From positions 1 to 64,000 of the forward strand of contig NZ_NEFD01000003.1 of NCBI RefSeq assembly GCF_002252155.1: DNA of 64,000 bases, written 5' to 3'. The stretch comes from Wohlfahrtiimonas sp. G9077. GTDB lineage: Bacteria; Pseudomonadota; Gammaproteobacteria; Cardiobacteriales; Wohlfahrtiimonadaceae. Below the pieces are notes generated by a model. It did not search any database. It saw nothing but the letters and a program-made list of their open reading frames with translations, and was not told the origin of the DNA. A program made the translations under genes and the position numbers. Position 1 is the stretch's first letter, and each line of letters begins with the position of its first letter. Positions 1 to 10,914 of this stretch are shown piece after piece.

Positions 1-84
1 CCATTCCGAACTCAGAAGTGAAACGTAGCTGCGCCGATGATAGTGTGGGGCCTCCCCATGTGAAAGTAGGTCATCTCCAGGGCC
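1..84 (+). rRNA. rrf: 5S ribosomal RNA, 3' part (truncated by window start)
   Basis: The window opens inside a 5S rRNA. The segment CCGAACTCAGAAGTGAAAC is the conserved loop B/C region of bacterial 5S, followed by the usual CGCCGATGATAGTGTGGGG and GTGAAAGTAGGTCATC stretches. The 3' end is placed at about 84 because CCAGGGC should close helix I with the missing 5' end. This is the distal end of an rRNA operon lying to the left. A rho-independent terminator follows directly. The exact 3' end is uncertain by a few bases. Confidence 0.93.
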
Positions 85-94
85 TAACATGAAT

Positions 95-123
95 AGCCCT
101 CTTCAAGCGAAGAGGGCTTTTTC
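95..123 (+). terminator. rho-independent terminator of the rRNA operon
   Basis: A 10-bp perfect stem, AGCCCTCTTC at 95-104 and GAAGAGGGCT at 109-118, with a 4-base loop, runs into a T-rich tract. It sits about ten bases after the 5S rRNA and ends the ribosomal RNA transcript. Confidence 0.92.
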
Positions 124-270
124 ATTTGTCTAAAAAAAATAACCATCATCCGATGGTCTAGTTTGAAGAGTGTGGGTTAAAGCATGCTGAATCTAAGATA
201 AAAATTATTAATTTTCCAGCCTTAAAATTATCGTTATGATCATATCCATCAGAATGCTGGAGCACTATTG

Positions 271-1119
271 ATGAATCGATCAATCTCTTTAAGTTTTTTA
301 TTGGGCATCTATATTTTACTGAGCAACATGACATTGGCAGGGCAGCCTTTGCAGCATGGGCAATATTATCAGTCAGACATGGACATTGATCTGAGCCATT
401 ATTATCTTAGCGAAAAACTCGATGGTTTTCGTGGATATTGGGATGGTAAAACCCTGAAAAGTAAAACTGGCTATGCCTATCAAGCGCCTGATTGGTTCAC
501 TGAAGCATTGGGCACAGAACCCTTAGATGGCGAATTATGGATGGGGCGTGGCCGTTTTGATGAACTGGCCAGTGTTTTAAATGGCACATCTAATCCTGAA
601 GGCTGGCGTGACATTCAATATATGATTTTTGATCTGCCTGCAATGCAGGCGCCATTTCATGAGCGCGTGGCTAAAATGCGTGAATACATTCCTTCGCTCA
701 ATGCGCCACATGTCAAAATGATTCCTCAAGAGATCATTCCCACAAAAGATGCATTAATGCAGCGCTTAAACGAAGTGGTGGCTCATGGTGGGGAGGGTTT
801 GATGCTGCATCATCAAGATGCTTTTTATGGTGCCGGGCGCGTTAATCATCTGTTGAAGGTCAAACCCTACGATGAAGGAAAAGGTGTGGTGGTGGGTTAT
901 AAGCCAGGCAAAGGTAAATATGCCGGGCTGGTTGGATCACTGCGCGTTCAATTGAGTGATGGATCAGAAATTTATGTGGGTTCAGGATTGACGGATGAAC
1001 TTAGAGCGCATCCGCCAGCGATTGGCACAACGATCGCATTTGTTCACAATGGTTGGACAAAGCATGGCAAACCAAGATTTGCCCGTTTTAAGCGAGTTCG
1101 TAACAGTGCGATGGAGTAA
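271..1119 (+). CDS. ligE: ATP-dependent DNA ligase with signal peptide (LigE type)
   Basis: A 282-aa minimal ATP-dependent DNA ligase that seals nicks through a ligase-AMP intermediate. Motif I is KLDGFR with the adenylated lysine at K49. The further nucleotidyltransferase motifs LDGELW, MIFDLP, GGEGLMLH (motif IV) and LLKVKP (motif V) follow in order, and the last 90 residues form the OB-fold part. Residues 1-24 look like a signal peptide, as in the periplasmic Lig E ligases of Neisseria, Haemophilus and Vibrio, which are thought to act on incoming or extracellular DNA. I start at ATG 271, eight bases after a GGAG at 259-262, rather than at the TTG at 268. It lies right after the rRNA operon. 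Its stop abuts the stop of the convergent ychJ-like gene. The cellular location is inferred. Confidence 0.9.
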   Translation: MNRSISLSFLLGIYILLSNMTLAGQPLQHGQYYQSDMDIDLSHYYLSEKLDGFRGYWDGKTLKSKTGYAYQAPDWFTEALGTEPLDGELWMGRGRFDELASVLNGTSNPEGWRDIQYMIFDLPAMQAPFHERVAKMREYIPSLNAPHVKMIPQEIIPTKDALMQRLNEVVAHGGEGLMLHHQDAFYGAGRVNHLLKVKPYDEGKGVVVGYKPGKGKYAGLVGSLRVQLSDGSEIYVGSGLTDELRAHPPAIGTTIAFVHNGWTKHGKPRFARFKRVRNSAME

Positions 1120-1512
1120 CTATTTTAAGAAAATGCCATCGATGTACACCAAACGTTCATGTTCATGGACAAAGCGGCTGAGTTCATGAATTTTATCGGC
1201 ACGCCCATGATTCGCAGGGTCTTTATAACGTGCCACAAACTCCACAAACGCTTCATTCAAAGCATCATCGTGATAACTCTTGATCACTTTAAGTCCTAGC
1301 CATTGAATCACTTCAGAACCTTCAAAATCCGTTGGGCAAGTACTAGAATGCCAAGTCAATGTTAAATAATCCCATAAATTGAAGACATAAGCGCTATAGC
1401 GGCTGCGCATTAGGGTTTCGGCATCCGTAGGGTAATCACTGCCATCATGGAAAGGGAGGCAGCATTTGGCATAGGTCAGTTTAGATTGACAGGGGCAAGG
1501 TGTTGCATGCAT
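1120..1512 (-). CDS. ychJ: YchJ-family SEC-C motif protein (UPF0225)
   Basis: A 130-aa protein matching the YchJ/UPF0225 family. It begins with a cysteine-rich SEC-C-like zinc motif (CPC at residues 6-8, then CC at 17-18 before LPFHDG), followed by the conserved TAETLMRSRYSAY-type segment and an NTF2-like domain. Function in the family is not established; the N-terminal cysteines probably bind zinc. The frame is open to a TTG at 1545, but ATG 1512 is preferred: it puts the CPC motif at the N terminus, has AGGAC about six bases upstream and removes the overlap with the upstream esterase gene, which ends at 1527. It is probably cotranscribed with that esterase. Confidence 0.85.
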   Translation of the reverse strand: MHATPCPCQSKLTYAKCCLPFHDGSDYPTDAETLMRSRYSAYVFNLWDYLTLTWHSSTCPTDFEGSEVIQWLGLKVIKSYHDDALNEAFVEFVARYKDPANHGRADKIHELSRFVHEHERLVYIDGIFLK

Positions 1513-1526
1513 GGTGTGTCCTAGAG

Positions 1527-2360
1527 TTATGAAAGGATTAGCCAATCGATGAGATGTGCATACACCTCTTTGGCGATGGGATTATTCTCATCACGGTCAA
1601 AATCATGATATTGATTTTCAACCGGATGAAAGGTGGCATCAAGAATGTGCGCCGCTAAATGTTCTGAGGCACTAAAGGGCACATCTTTATCTATGGTGCT
1701 TGCAGTGATGAAGGTGCGGGGCAAATGGGCGAGATCATCGGTTGATAGAGAATATTGCGCCCTTAATTGCGGTTGTTTTAAGAAGGCATTGAGCCATGTG
1801 CCAGTTTGACGATAATGAATATAGAGCGGATAACGGGATTGAACACAAGCGCTGACCAACACTGTTTCTGATAATTCTGGCAAAGAACGTTTTGGTACAG
1901 GAAAAGATTGATAATAGGCATTGGGCTCAGATAATTCGGGCAAGCGTAAATCGCTGAAACCATAAAAACTGATGATGCCTTTTTGGTGCATCGATGGGCA
2001 TTTATGGGACAATAACAGCGCTAAATATGCACCGGCTGAGCGCCCAAAGAGATAATAATCGGGCGATGAAAGCTTCAAATCATCTTGATAATGCTCCAAA
2101 AACCAGTCAAGCGCTTGGGCAAGCGTTGCATGAATGAGGGTTAAATCTGCCTCTGGCGCTAAGGGATAATCCAGTAATAATAGATGATGGCCAGCATTAT
2201 TCAGTTGCTCACGATAGGTTTGTGGCAAATCTTCTTTATCCCCTAAAATCAATCCGCCGCCATGAAGATAGATGATTGTACTGCCGCGCGTTAAATCTTT
2301 AGCCGGTAAAAATTGCGCGGTCAATGGCACACCATACAAGGTATCATAAACAAATCTCAT
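1527..2360 (-). CDS. alpha/beta hydrolase (esterase/lipase, HSL-like)
   Basis: A 277-aa alpha/beta hydrolase without signal peptide. The oxyanion-hole motif HGGG is at residues 33-36 (YLHGGGLILGD), the nucleophile elbow GRSAG gives S108, and the charge relay is probably completed by an aspartate near 224 (STIDKDVPF) and H252 (QYHDFDRD). HGGG followed by GxSAG is typical of the hormone-sensitive-lipase-like esterases, so a small acyl or carboxyl ester is the likely substrate, but nothing identifies it. It is the first gene of a two-gene minus-strand unit with ychJ, and its start lies opposite glpF, with 166 bases between the two genes. Confidence 0.85.
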   Translation of the reverse strand: MRFVYDTLYGVPLTAQFLPAKDLTRGSTIIYLHGGGLILGDKEDLPQTYREQLNNAGHHLLLLDYPLAPEADLTLIHATLAQALDWFLEHYQDDLKLSSPDYYLFGRSAGAYLALLLSHKCPSMHQKGIISFYGFSDLRLPELSEPNAYYQSFPVPKRSLPELSETVLVSACVQSRYPLYIHYRQTGTWLNAFLKQPQLRAQYSLSTDDLAHLPRTFITASTIDKDVPFSASEHLAAHILDATFHPVENQYHDFDRDENNPIAKEVYAHLIDWLILS

Positions 2361-2526
2361 GCAAGCGTCCTATACTCAAAGATTCACATTGTAGTAATGC
2401 TGCTGCAAGATGACAAATTATTTACCAGAAGTCAGTCAATGAATAAAAAAAGCACCGGAATTTTTGCCACTTCATGTTATAAGTATCGTTTATGATGTTG
2501 ATAAATATATCTTATAAGGAGTGCAT

Positions 2527-4874
<2,348 letters not shown>

Positions 4875-4884
4875 GGAGCAATTC

Positions 4885-6555
4885 ATGTCATTTTCAGGTA
4901 AAAATCGCCCAGAAACCATTCAAAAACTGCGCAGCGATTCATTTGACGTTTTAGTCATCGGCGGCGGAATCACTGGTGCGGGAATTGCTTTAGATGCTAC
5001 AAAACGCGGTATGAAAGTTGCGTTGGTGGAGATGCAAGATTTTGCCGCCGGCACAAGCAGCCGTTCAACTAAATTGATTCATGGCGGTTTGCGTTATTTA
5101 AAACAGCTCCAAATTGGTGTTGTGATGCATTCAGGCCGTGAACGTGCGGTGGTCTATGAAAATGGACCGCATGTGACAACGCCAGAATGGATGCTCTTGC
5201 CCATGCATAAAGGCGGCACTTTTGGTCCGTTGTCCACGTCAATTGGTTTACGTGTGTATGACTTATTGGCTGGCGTTAAAAAGGATGAGCAAAAGTCCAT
5301 GTTAAATCGCGCACAAACCATCCAAAAAGCCCCGCTTGTGAAGCAAGAGGGTTTAGTGGGCGCAGGTTACTATGTGGAATATCGTACAGATGATGCGCGT
5401 TTGACCATCGAAGTGATGAAAAAAGCGGTGGAATTGGGGGCAACAGTCATTAACTATGCCAAAGGTGTGGAATTTACCTACAATCAAAAAGATCAAGTCA
5501 ACGGCATGATGATCGAAGATTTGATGAGCGGTGAAACATTTCCCATCCGCGCAAAAAAAGTGGTCAATGCGACGGGTCCTTGGGTGGATGAAAACCGTAA
5601 AAAGGATAAATCAAAGCCCAACAATAAGCATTTACGCTTAACCAAAGGGATTCACTTGGTGGTGGATCAAGCCCATTTTCCATTAAAACAAGCGGTTTAC
5701 TTTGACACAGAAAAAGATAAACGCATGATTTTTGCAGTGCCAAGAAATGGTAAAACCTACATTGGCACCACAGATACAGTCTATGAAGCCGATAAAGTGC
5801 ATCCTGTGGCCACGGCAGAGGATCGTGATTACATCATCAATGCCGTCAATTATATGTTCCCGACGGTGCAACTGACGAAGGATAAAGTGGAATCGTCTTG
5901 GGCGGGCATTCGTCCGTTGATTTGGGAAGAGGGCAAGAATCCGTCTGAAATTTCACGTAAAGATGAAATTTGGGAATCAGACACAGGTTTGCTCACCATT
6001 GCTGGGGGTAAATTAACCGGTTATCGCCACATGGCTGAAGAGATTGTGGATAAAGTGGCTGAGTTATTGCAAAAAGATTATGGTTTAAACTTCAAGCCTT
6101 GCATGACCAAAAACCAACCCATTTCTGGGGGTGATGTGGGCGGCTCAAGCCATTTCCAAGCCTTTATTCAATCTCAGGCGAAAAAAGCAGAAGAGGCTGG
6201 CTTAACACAATCAGAAGGCGCGTTTTTAGCCCAATTTTATGGCACAAACTCCGATGTGATGCTCGATGAGTTCAAAGCTCATCCACTTGAAGATACAGAT
6301 GCATTGAGCCGTTTGACGCAATTGCGTTTGTGGTATGCATTGAACCATGAAGGCGTGATGACGCCGTGCGATTTCATCATTCGTCGCACCGGTCATCTCT
6401 TCTTTAACATCAATGAAGCGATTAAAGAGCAAGAAGGGGTCATTGCGTACATGAAAGATTTCTTTGCCTGGGATGCCCAAACAGAGGCGCGCATGCGTGA
6501 TGAACTTGCCATTGCCATGAACAATGCCACAGAGTTTCCCGCGCAAAAGGTGTAA
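4885..6555 (+). CDS. glpD: aerobic glycerol-3-phosphate dehydrogenase
   Basis: A 556-aa FAD-dependent enzyme that oxidises glycerol-3-phosphate to dihydroxyacetone phosphate at the inner membrane and feeds electrons to quinone. The FAD-binding motif [15 protein letters not shown] spans about 24-38, followed by the family signature [15 protein letters not shown]. The C-terminal part has the DAO-associated helical domain. ATG 4885 is preceded by AAGGAG at 4873-4878; the frame is open further upstream inside glpK but that extension is not supported. With glpF and glpK it makes a self-contained aerobic glycerol pathway, unlike E. coli where glpD is separate. Confidence 0.96.
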   Translation: MSFSGKNRPETIQKLRSDSFDVLVIGGGITGAGIALDATKRGMKVALVEMQDFAAGTSSRSTKLIHGGLRYLKQLQIGVVMHSGRERAVVYENGPHVTTPEWMLLPMHKGGTFGPLSTSIGLRVYDLLAGVKKDEQKSMLNRAQTIQKAPLVKQEGLVGAGYYVEYRTDDARLTIEVMKKAVELGATVINYAKGVEFTYNQKDQVNGMMIEDLMSGETFPIRAKKVVNATGPWVDENRKKDKSKPNNKHLRLTKGIHLVVDQAHFPLKQAVYFDTEKDKRMIFAVPRNGKTYIGTTDTVYEADKVHPVATAEDRDYIINAVNYMFPTVQLTKDKVESSWAGIRPLIWEEGKNPSEISRKDEIWESDTGLLTIAGGKLTGYRHMAEEIVDKVAELLQKDYGLNFKPCMTKNQPISGGDVGGSSHFQAFIQSQAKKAEEAGLTQSEGAFLAQFYGTNSDVMLDEFKAHPLEDTDALSRLTQLRLWYALNHEGVMTPCDFIIRRTGHLFFNINEAIKEQEGVIAYMKDFFAWDAQTEARMRDELAIAMNNATEFPAQKV

Positions 6556-6561
6556 TAGGGC

Positions 6562-6589
6562 TTGAAAAATCCCTCAATTACAGTAAAAT
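6562..6589 (+). promoter_or_regulatory. sigma70 promoter of rplM-rpsI
   Basis: TTGAAA at 6562-6567 and TAAAAT at 6584-6589 are separated by 16 bases. Transcription would start near 6596, giving a leader of about 140 bases before rplM. Confidence 0.7.
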
Positions 6590-6609
6590 GTTGCGATCGT
6601 TTACCAGCG

Positions 6610-6679
6610 ACCCCTAACGGTGGTTGTCTTTCAGAAAGGCTTTGGGGTGAACGGGATGAGAACTTCGGTTCTTTCATCC
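6610..6679 (+). promoter_or_regulatory. structured mRNA leader of rplM (candidate L13 autoregulatory element)
   Basis: Two stacked structures can be drawn in the 5' UTR. In the first, ACCCC (6610-6614) pairs with GGGGT (6644-6648) and encloses a small hairpin, GTCTTT (6626-6631) with AAAGGC (6635-6640). In the second, GGATGA (6654-6659) pairs with TCATCC (6674-6679) and GAAC (6660-6663) with GTTC (6668-6671), capped by a UUCG tetraloop closed by C-G. In E. coli, L13 represses its own operon through the rplM leader; an equivalent role here is inferred from position and structure only. Confidence 0.5.
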
Positions 6680-6735
6680 TAAAGATATTAGAAGATAACT
6701 TTTAGTTAGAGATTAATTTTTATTTGGAGTTTTCA

Positions 6736-7164
6736 ATGAAAACATTTAGTGCAAAACCTGCTGACGTTGTTCGTGAATGGTATGTGATCGATGCAGAAGG
6801 TAAAACACTTGGTCGTTTAGCAGCTGAAATTGCTAAGCGTTTACGTGGCAAACATAAAGCAGAATATACACCTCACGTTGATACTGGTGATTATATTGTT
6901 GTTGTGAATGCTGAAAAAGTACGTGTGACTGGTAATAAAATGAAACAAAAAATTTATTACAAGCACACAGGTTATGTCGGACATTTAAAACAAACTTCTT
7001 TGGAAAAAATGTTAGAAAATAACCCTGAGCGCGTTTTAGAATTCGCTGTTAAAGGGATGTTGCCGAAAAACGTTTTAGGTAGAGATATGTTCCGTAAACT
7101 CAAGATCTTTGTTGGTCCTGAACATACTCATGCTGCACAGCAACCTAAAGTTTTAGACATTTAA
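6736..7164 (+). CDS. rplM: 50S ribosomal protein L13
   Basis: A 142-aa protein, the same length as E. coli L13, with the family segments [33 protein letters not shown] and AVKGMLPKN. It is an early-assembly protein of the large subunit that binds 23S rRNA. ATG 6736 has TTGGAG (6724-6729) upstream; the frame continues a few codons further but without a better start. It is followed by rpsI after 17 bases, the conserved bacterial rplM-rpsI pair. The structured leader upstream suggests autogenous control. Confidence 0.98.
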   Translation: MKTFSAKPADVVREWYVIDAEGKTLGRLAAEIAKRLRGKHKAEYTPHVDTGDYIVVVNAEKVRVTGNKMKQKIYYKHTGYVGHLKQTSLEKMLENNPERVLEFAVKGMLPKNVLGRDMFRKLKIFVGPEHTHAAQQPKVLDI

Positions 7165-7181
7165 TTTAAGGAAGATAAATC

Positions 7182-7574
7182 ATGGCAGTGAACCAAAATT
7201 ATGGTACAGGTCGTAGAAAGACCTCAGCAGCTCGCGTTTTCTTACGTAAAGGCACAGGCAATATCGTTGTCAATGGCAAGCCATTAGACGAATATTTCGG
7301 CCGTAAAACAGCTTGCATGGTTGTACGTCAGCCACTTGAATTGTTAGATGCAACTGAACAGTTTGACGTTTACGTTACTGTTGTCGGTGGCGGTCAAACA
7401 GGTCAATCAGGCGCAATCCGTCACGGTTTAACTCGTGCATTGATTGAGTATGATGAAGTGAACCGTTCTCCATTGCGTAAAGCAGGTTATGTAACTCGTG
7501 ACGCGCGTGAAGTTGAACGTAAAAAAGTTGGCTTACGCAAAGCACGTCGCGCAACTCAGTTCTCAAAACGTTAA
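7182..7574 (+). CDS. rpsI: 30S ribosomal protein S9
   Basis: A 130-aa S9 protein, full length for the family. It has the N-terminal [15 protein letters not shown] signature, the central [19 protein letters not shown] segment and the basic C-terminal tail ending RRATQFSKR, whose last residue reaches the P-site tRNA in the ribosome. It is the second gene of the rplM-rpsI operon, with AAGGAAG just upstream of its start, and it is followed by a strong terminator at 7605-7629. Confidence 0.98.
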   Translation: MAVNQNYGTGRRKTSAARVFLRKGTGNIVVNGKPLDEYFGRKTACMVVRQPLELLDATEQFDVYVTVVGGGQTGQSGAIRHGLTRALIEYDEVNRSPLRKAGYVTRDAREVERKKVGLRKARRATQFSKR

Positions 7575-7604
7575 TCGTTTTATTACCAAAGTTGTACAAT
7601 TTAC

Positions 7605-7632
7605 AAGCCTTTCTATTGCAGAAAGGCTTTCT
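7605..7632 (+). terminator. rho-independent terminator after rpsI
   Basis: AAGCCTTTC (7605-7613) pairs perfectly with GAAAGGCTT (7621-7629) around a 7-base loop, followed by a short T-rich run. It ends the ribosomal protein operon and lies about 20 bases before pcnB, so pcnB either reads through it or has its own promoter inside the hairpin region. Confidence 0.85.
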
Positions 7633-7649
7633 TATTATTAGTCTTCAGT

Positions 7650-8876
7650 GTGAATAAAAAAATATATACAGCGCAAGAACATGGATTGACGAAGCGTTTT
7701 ATTTCAAAGCAAGCTTTGTCCGTGGTCCAAACATTAGTGGATGCAGGCTACGAAGCCTACATCGTTGGCGGTGCTGTGCGCGATATTTTGTTGAAAAAAT
7801 CCCCCAAAGATTTTGATATTGCCACCAATGCACACCCAGAACAAATCAAAAGATTATTTAGAAATTGTCGCCTTGTGGGCAGACGATTTCGTTTAGCGCA
7901 CATTTTATTTGGGCGCGAGATCATTGAAGTGGCCACTTTTCGTGCCAATTCAGATGATGACGAAGAACACAAAGATCGCAAAGTGGGCGATGATGGTTTT
8001 TTAATTCGAGACAATGTGTATGGCACTATCGAGGATGATGCTGTGCGCCGCGATTTCACCATCAATGCGCTCTATTATGATCCCATTCGTAATGAAGTGA
8101 TTGATTTCACTAATGGTTATGAGGATCTATTAAAGGGGCAGTTAAATTTAATTGGTGATCCTGCCAAGCGTTTTCGCGAAGATCCTGTGCGAATGTTGCG
8201 TGCGGTGCGCTTTGAGGTCAAGCTTGGCTTTCTGATGCCAGAAACCCTTATTGATGCCATCAATGACATGGGCTATTTATTACAAACGGTGTCCGCCGCG
8301 CGCATGTTTGATGAAGTGGTCAAACTCATGCTCAACGGTTATGGCCATCGTGTGTATTTACGTTTGCGTCATTATCATTTATTCAGCCAGATTTTCCCGC
8401 AAACTGAGCGTGCATTGATCGAGCTTGGCAACCCTGAGGATCATTTATTGATCGCGGCGTTACACAACTCGGACAATCGCATCAATGATGGCTTTGGCGC
8501 TTCCACATATTTTCTCTATTCTGCATTATTGTGGGAACCATTTTTAGATGAATATCATGTGTTGCTCGCCGATGACATTGCGCCGAATGAAGCGAGTACG
8601 ATTGCTGCTGATAAGATCATTCGTAAGCAGCAAGAGTTCACAATGATTCCTAAGCGTATCAGCGCGCAGATGACAGATTTATGGAAATTCCAATTTCGCT
8701 TAACTCATGTCAAAGCCCGTAAAAATCGTGGCGGTGTCAATAAAATTTTGCACCATCCGCGCTTTAAAGCGGCCTTTGATTTTCTATTGCTGCGTAAAGA
8801 TGCCTTTGAATCTGCAGACATTGTAGAACATGCCAACTTTTGGCAAAAAGCTTGGGACAGCCATCAACCAGAATGA
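7650..8876 (+). CDS. pcnB: poly(A) polymerase I
   Basis: A 408-aa class II nucleotidyltransferase that adds 3' poly(A) tails to RNA and so marks it for decay. The motif GGAVRDILLKKSPKDFDIAT (40-59) carries the catalytic aspartates D54 and D56, followed by LFRNCRLVGRRFRLAHILFG, RRDFTINALYYDP and RFREDPVRMLRAVRF, all typical of PcnB rather than CCA-adding enzymes. It is somewhat shorter than the E. coli protein (about 455-465 aa), mostly at both ends. The start is a GTG at 7650 with no clear Shine-Dalgarno; E. coli pcnB also uses a weak non-AUG start. Its 3' end overlaps the convergent speD by 13 bases. Confidence 0.93.
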   Translation: MNKKIYTAQEHGLTKRFISKQALSVVQTLVDAGYEAYIVGGAVRDILLKKSPKDFDIATNAHPEQIKRLFRNCRLVGRRFRLAHILFGREIIEVATFRANSDDDEEHKDRKVGDDGFLIRDNVYGTIEDDAVRRDFTINALYYDPIRNEVIDFTNGYEDLLKGQLNLIGDPAKRFREDPVRMLRAVRFEVKLGFLMPETLIDAINDMGYLLQTVSAARMFDEVVKLMLNGYGHRVYLRLRHYHLFSQIFPQTERALIELGNPEDHLLIAALHNSDNRINDGFGASTYFLYSALLWEPFLDEYHVLLADDIAPNEASTIAADKIIRKQQEFTMIPKRISAQMTDLWKFQFRLTHVKARKNRGGVNKILHHPRFKAAFDFLLLRKDAFESADIVEHANFWQKAWDSHQPE

Positions 8877-9223
8877 CCGCGCTGTAAAATATGCAATTGA
8901 TGATGGGTTGGGGCAAAGGCATGCAGCAGTGCCTCAATGGCATCATTGAGCTGAATGCGCCCGCACATAAAAATATCAATGGCGCAATAGCCGGCTTCTG
9001 GCCATGTGTGAATGCTCATGTGGGATTCAGCGAGGAGTAAAACGCCTGTAACGCCCATCCCTTCACCAAACGTATGCATGTGGCACTGTAAAACGGTGGC
9101 ATTGAGGATTTGCGCTGCATTAAGGAGCGCGGCCTCAATCATCACCGCATCCATCAAATCATCGGCCATCACGCCGTATAGATCTAAAATGGCATGTTGT
9201 CCATGGGGAGAATGTGTTGTCAT
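8864..9223 (-). CDS. speD: S-adenosylmethionine decarboxylase proenzyme (class 1B)
   Basis: A 119-aa pyruvoyl-dependent enzyme that makes decarboxylated AdoMet, the aminopropyl donor for polyamines. The signature AESHMSIHTWPEAGYCAIDI sits at 65-84: self-cleavage between E66 and S67 turns the serine into the pyruvoyl cofactor, and H72 and C87 match the catalytic residues of the short Bacillus/Thermotoga-type enzymes. I use ATG 9223, not the TTG at 9235, because ATG 9223 overlaps the stop of the upstream 45-aa gene (TAATG), which fits translational coupling and the lack of a Shine-Dalgarno. It ends the minus-strand part of the DUF350/SPFH/DUF4178 cluster. The matching transferase is the plus-strand gene at 12442. 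Confidence 0.92.
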   Translation of the reverse strand: MTTHSPHGQHAILDLYGVMADDLMDAVMIEAALLNAAQILNATVLQCHMHTFGEGMGVTGVLLLAESHMSIHTWPEAGYCAIDIFMCGRIQLNDAIEALLHAFAPTHHQLHILQRGHSG

Positions 9224-9360
9224 TATTTGTGCCAACTGCCGGTGGAATAGGTACTAAATCCGCCCGATGAATAGCTGCGGCTACTGCTGACGGTGCCATA
9301 GTTAATCAAGGTGGCCACAATGATGATGATCACGCCATACCAAAAATATAAAGTTTTCAT
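9223..9360 (-). CDS. small single-pass membrane protein, 45 aa
   Basis: This gene is below the usual ORF length cut-off. ATG 9360 to the TAA at 9225-9223 encodes 45 residues: a short MKTLYFWYG start, one hydrophobic segment at about 5-20 (YGVIIIIVATLINYG) and a Ser/Tyr/Gly-rich tail ending GSWHK. An AGGA from the end of the preceding DUF4178 gene lies about nine bases upstream of the ATG. The TAA overlaps the speD start by one base. Position between two cluster genes, a membrane segment and coupling at both ends all support a real gene. The tail is probably on the outer face if the N terminus is inside. I do not recognise a named family. Confidence 0.75.
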   Translation of the reverse strand: MKTLYFWYGVIIIIVATLINYGTVSSSRSYSSGGFSTYSTGSWHK

Positions 9361-9366
9361 AATGAA

Positions 9367-10908
9367 TTAATCCTCATCTCGGTCAATGGCATTGAGTAAA
9401 ATCATCACAATGAAGATCGAGATGAAAAATTGAAAAGGGCTGCTGAAAAATATGGGGATGTTGAGCACCCCAAAGATGGCCAATAACGTGTTGCGAATAT
9501 TCTCTCGATTGCTGTGAGTGCCCGTGTTTTTCGGTAATTTTAGCTTTTGTACACCGCCGGAGGCTTTAAACCAACTCTCTAATGTGGCATTCGATAGTTT
9601 GCGTGCGCTGCTAAAACTCATTTCATCGGGCGTCATCTCTAGTGAAATTTTATTGTGCTCTGTGCCATAATCGGCATAAAAAGTGGTGTCTTGTGGGCTC
9701 ACTTGATAATAAAACGCGCCCACCGCATATTGTACCGCGCCGCCATAAGTGTAGAGTTTATCTAGCGTGCGACCTGATGGTGTTAAGGGTTGCAGGCGTG
9801 TATTGAGTTTTGGCCATGTATTTTCTGTTTTGGCCATCGCCCAATCATCATCCGAGCTTTGCACCAACCACATGAATTGATCCGGGAAGGAGAAGAGTAG
9901 GTATTCATGCCATTCATCATGTGTAAAGGGAATGAACTCCTTTTTCATTTTATTTTGCACATAGAGCTCTGTGGCATCGCCATCGAGTTCTGTTTGGCTC
10001 ATCATGCCGATCACGGTCCATGTTTGCCCATTGATGTTCGCGGTTTGCCCAATTTGTAGTGCCATCCGTTTGGCTTGTAGATTGCGGATGTTGTGGGCTT
10101 TGATGATTTTGGCGATGTTGTCATCAATCGTCAGCTCAGAGCCACAATAACGACAGTTGATGTGTTCGGCCACGCCATTGAGCCATTGTACAGTGCCACC
10201 ACAATTTGGGCATTTACTCTCTTCTGTGGAACCTTTGATTTTGCCGCTGCTCTCTTGCATCTCTCGCTCAGTGCGAAGATTTTGCCAATTGAGTTTGGTG
10301 AAATCCACCGCATGCCCCATAAAAAGCTCAATGTGATCAGCTTTGTAATCAAGGGTTAAAAATTGATGTGTGGTGCGGGCATCAACCACGCGAATCACTT
10401 CATTTTGCTTCGGTATGAAAGGCAATTCGCCTTGCACAGCACTTTTGAGGATGTGAGCGGTGCGAATGTCACAGGCATAAAAAATGTCAGAAGCTTGCGT
10501 GACGCGGATCACGGAGCCCACAGAGACATCCTCAAAATCTGGCAAACGATGATTGCTCGGAATCTCAACAGATTCTAAGTAAACATAATGGCCATTGCTG
10601 TCCGAGAGCCAGCCGGTTCTGCCATCGCTTAATTGAATGTACCATTCATTCCATGTGCCGCCTTGATATTGCACTTGTAAGCGCCCAATGACGGCAAAGG
10701 ATTGATTTTTGATGGTGCCGCGCGCGCCAATCTGAATGGCGCTGAAGTCTTCTAAAATCGCCGAATGCACGCCCGATAACGTTAAGCCTTGATCGCCTAG
10801 GATCAAATTTGATTGGCAATAAGGGCAGGCTGCCATCACTGCGGTTTTTGAGTGAATGGAAACTTGCCCGCCACAACTTGGGCATGCAGCAGAGAAGACA
10901 ATGGCCAT
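9367..10908 (-). CDS. DUF4178 zinc-ribbon membrane protein
   Basis: A 513-aa protein of unknown function. It has two zinc ribbons (C9/C12 with C28/C31, and C233/C236 with C252/C255), each followed by a DUF4178-type beta-rich module (about 60-150 and 285-430) with repeated GQTWTVIG-like and WNEWYIQLSDG-like segments. Two hydrophobic stretches lie near the C terminus (about 470-505), so the soluble part is probably held at the inner face of the membrane. The internal duplication of ribbon plus DUF4178 is visible in the sequence. It sits between the SPFH protein gene (six bases upstream) and the 45-aa peptide. DUF4178, DUF350, SPFH and AdoMet decarboxylase genes are known to cluster together in other bacteria. 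Confidence 0.82.
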   Translation of the reverse strand: MAIVFSAACPSCGGQVSIHSKTAVMAACPYCQSNLILGDQGLTLSGVHSAILEDFSAIQIGARGTIKNQSFAVIGRLQVQYQGGTWNEWYIQLSDGRTGWLSDSNGHYVYLESVEIPSNHRLPDFEDVSVGSVIRVTQASDIFYACDIRTAHILKSAVQGELPFIPKQNEVIRVVDARTTHQFLTLDYKADHIELFMGHAVDFTKLNWQNLRTEREMQESSGKIKGSTEESKCPNCGGTVQWLNGVAEHINCRYCGSELTIDDNIAKIIKAHNIRNLQAKRMALQIGQTANINGQTWTVIGMMSQTELDGDATELYVQNKMKKEFIPFTHDEWHEYLLFSFPDQFMWLVQSSDDDWAMAKTENTWPKLNTRLQPLTPSGRTLDKLYTYGGAVQYAVGAFYYQVSPQDTTFYADYGTEHNKISLEMTPDEMSFSSARKLSNATLESWFKASGGVQKLKLPKNTGTHSNRENIRNTLLAIFGVLNIPIFFSSPFQFFISIFIVMILLNAIDRDED

Positions 10909-10914
10909 GAATGA

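Noticed and set aside
2313..2495. Open frame opposite and across the esterase start
   Set aside because: It overlaps the 5' end of the esterase gene and the glpF upstream region, with no ribosome-binding site or domain; it is a chance frame.
2361..2526. Possible GlpR operator or promoter before glpF
   Set aside because: I could not find a clear -35/-10 pair at good spacing or a palindrome I trust, so no site is reported. Binding or start-site data are needed.
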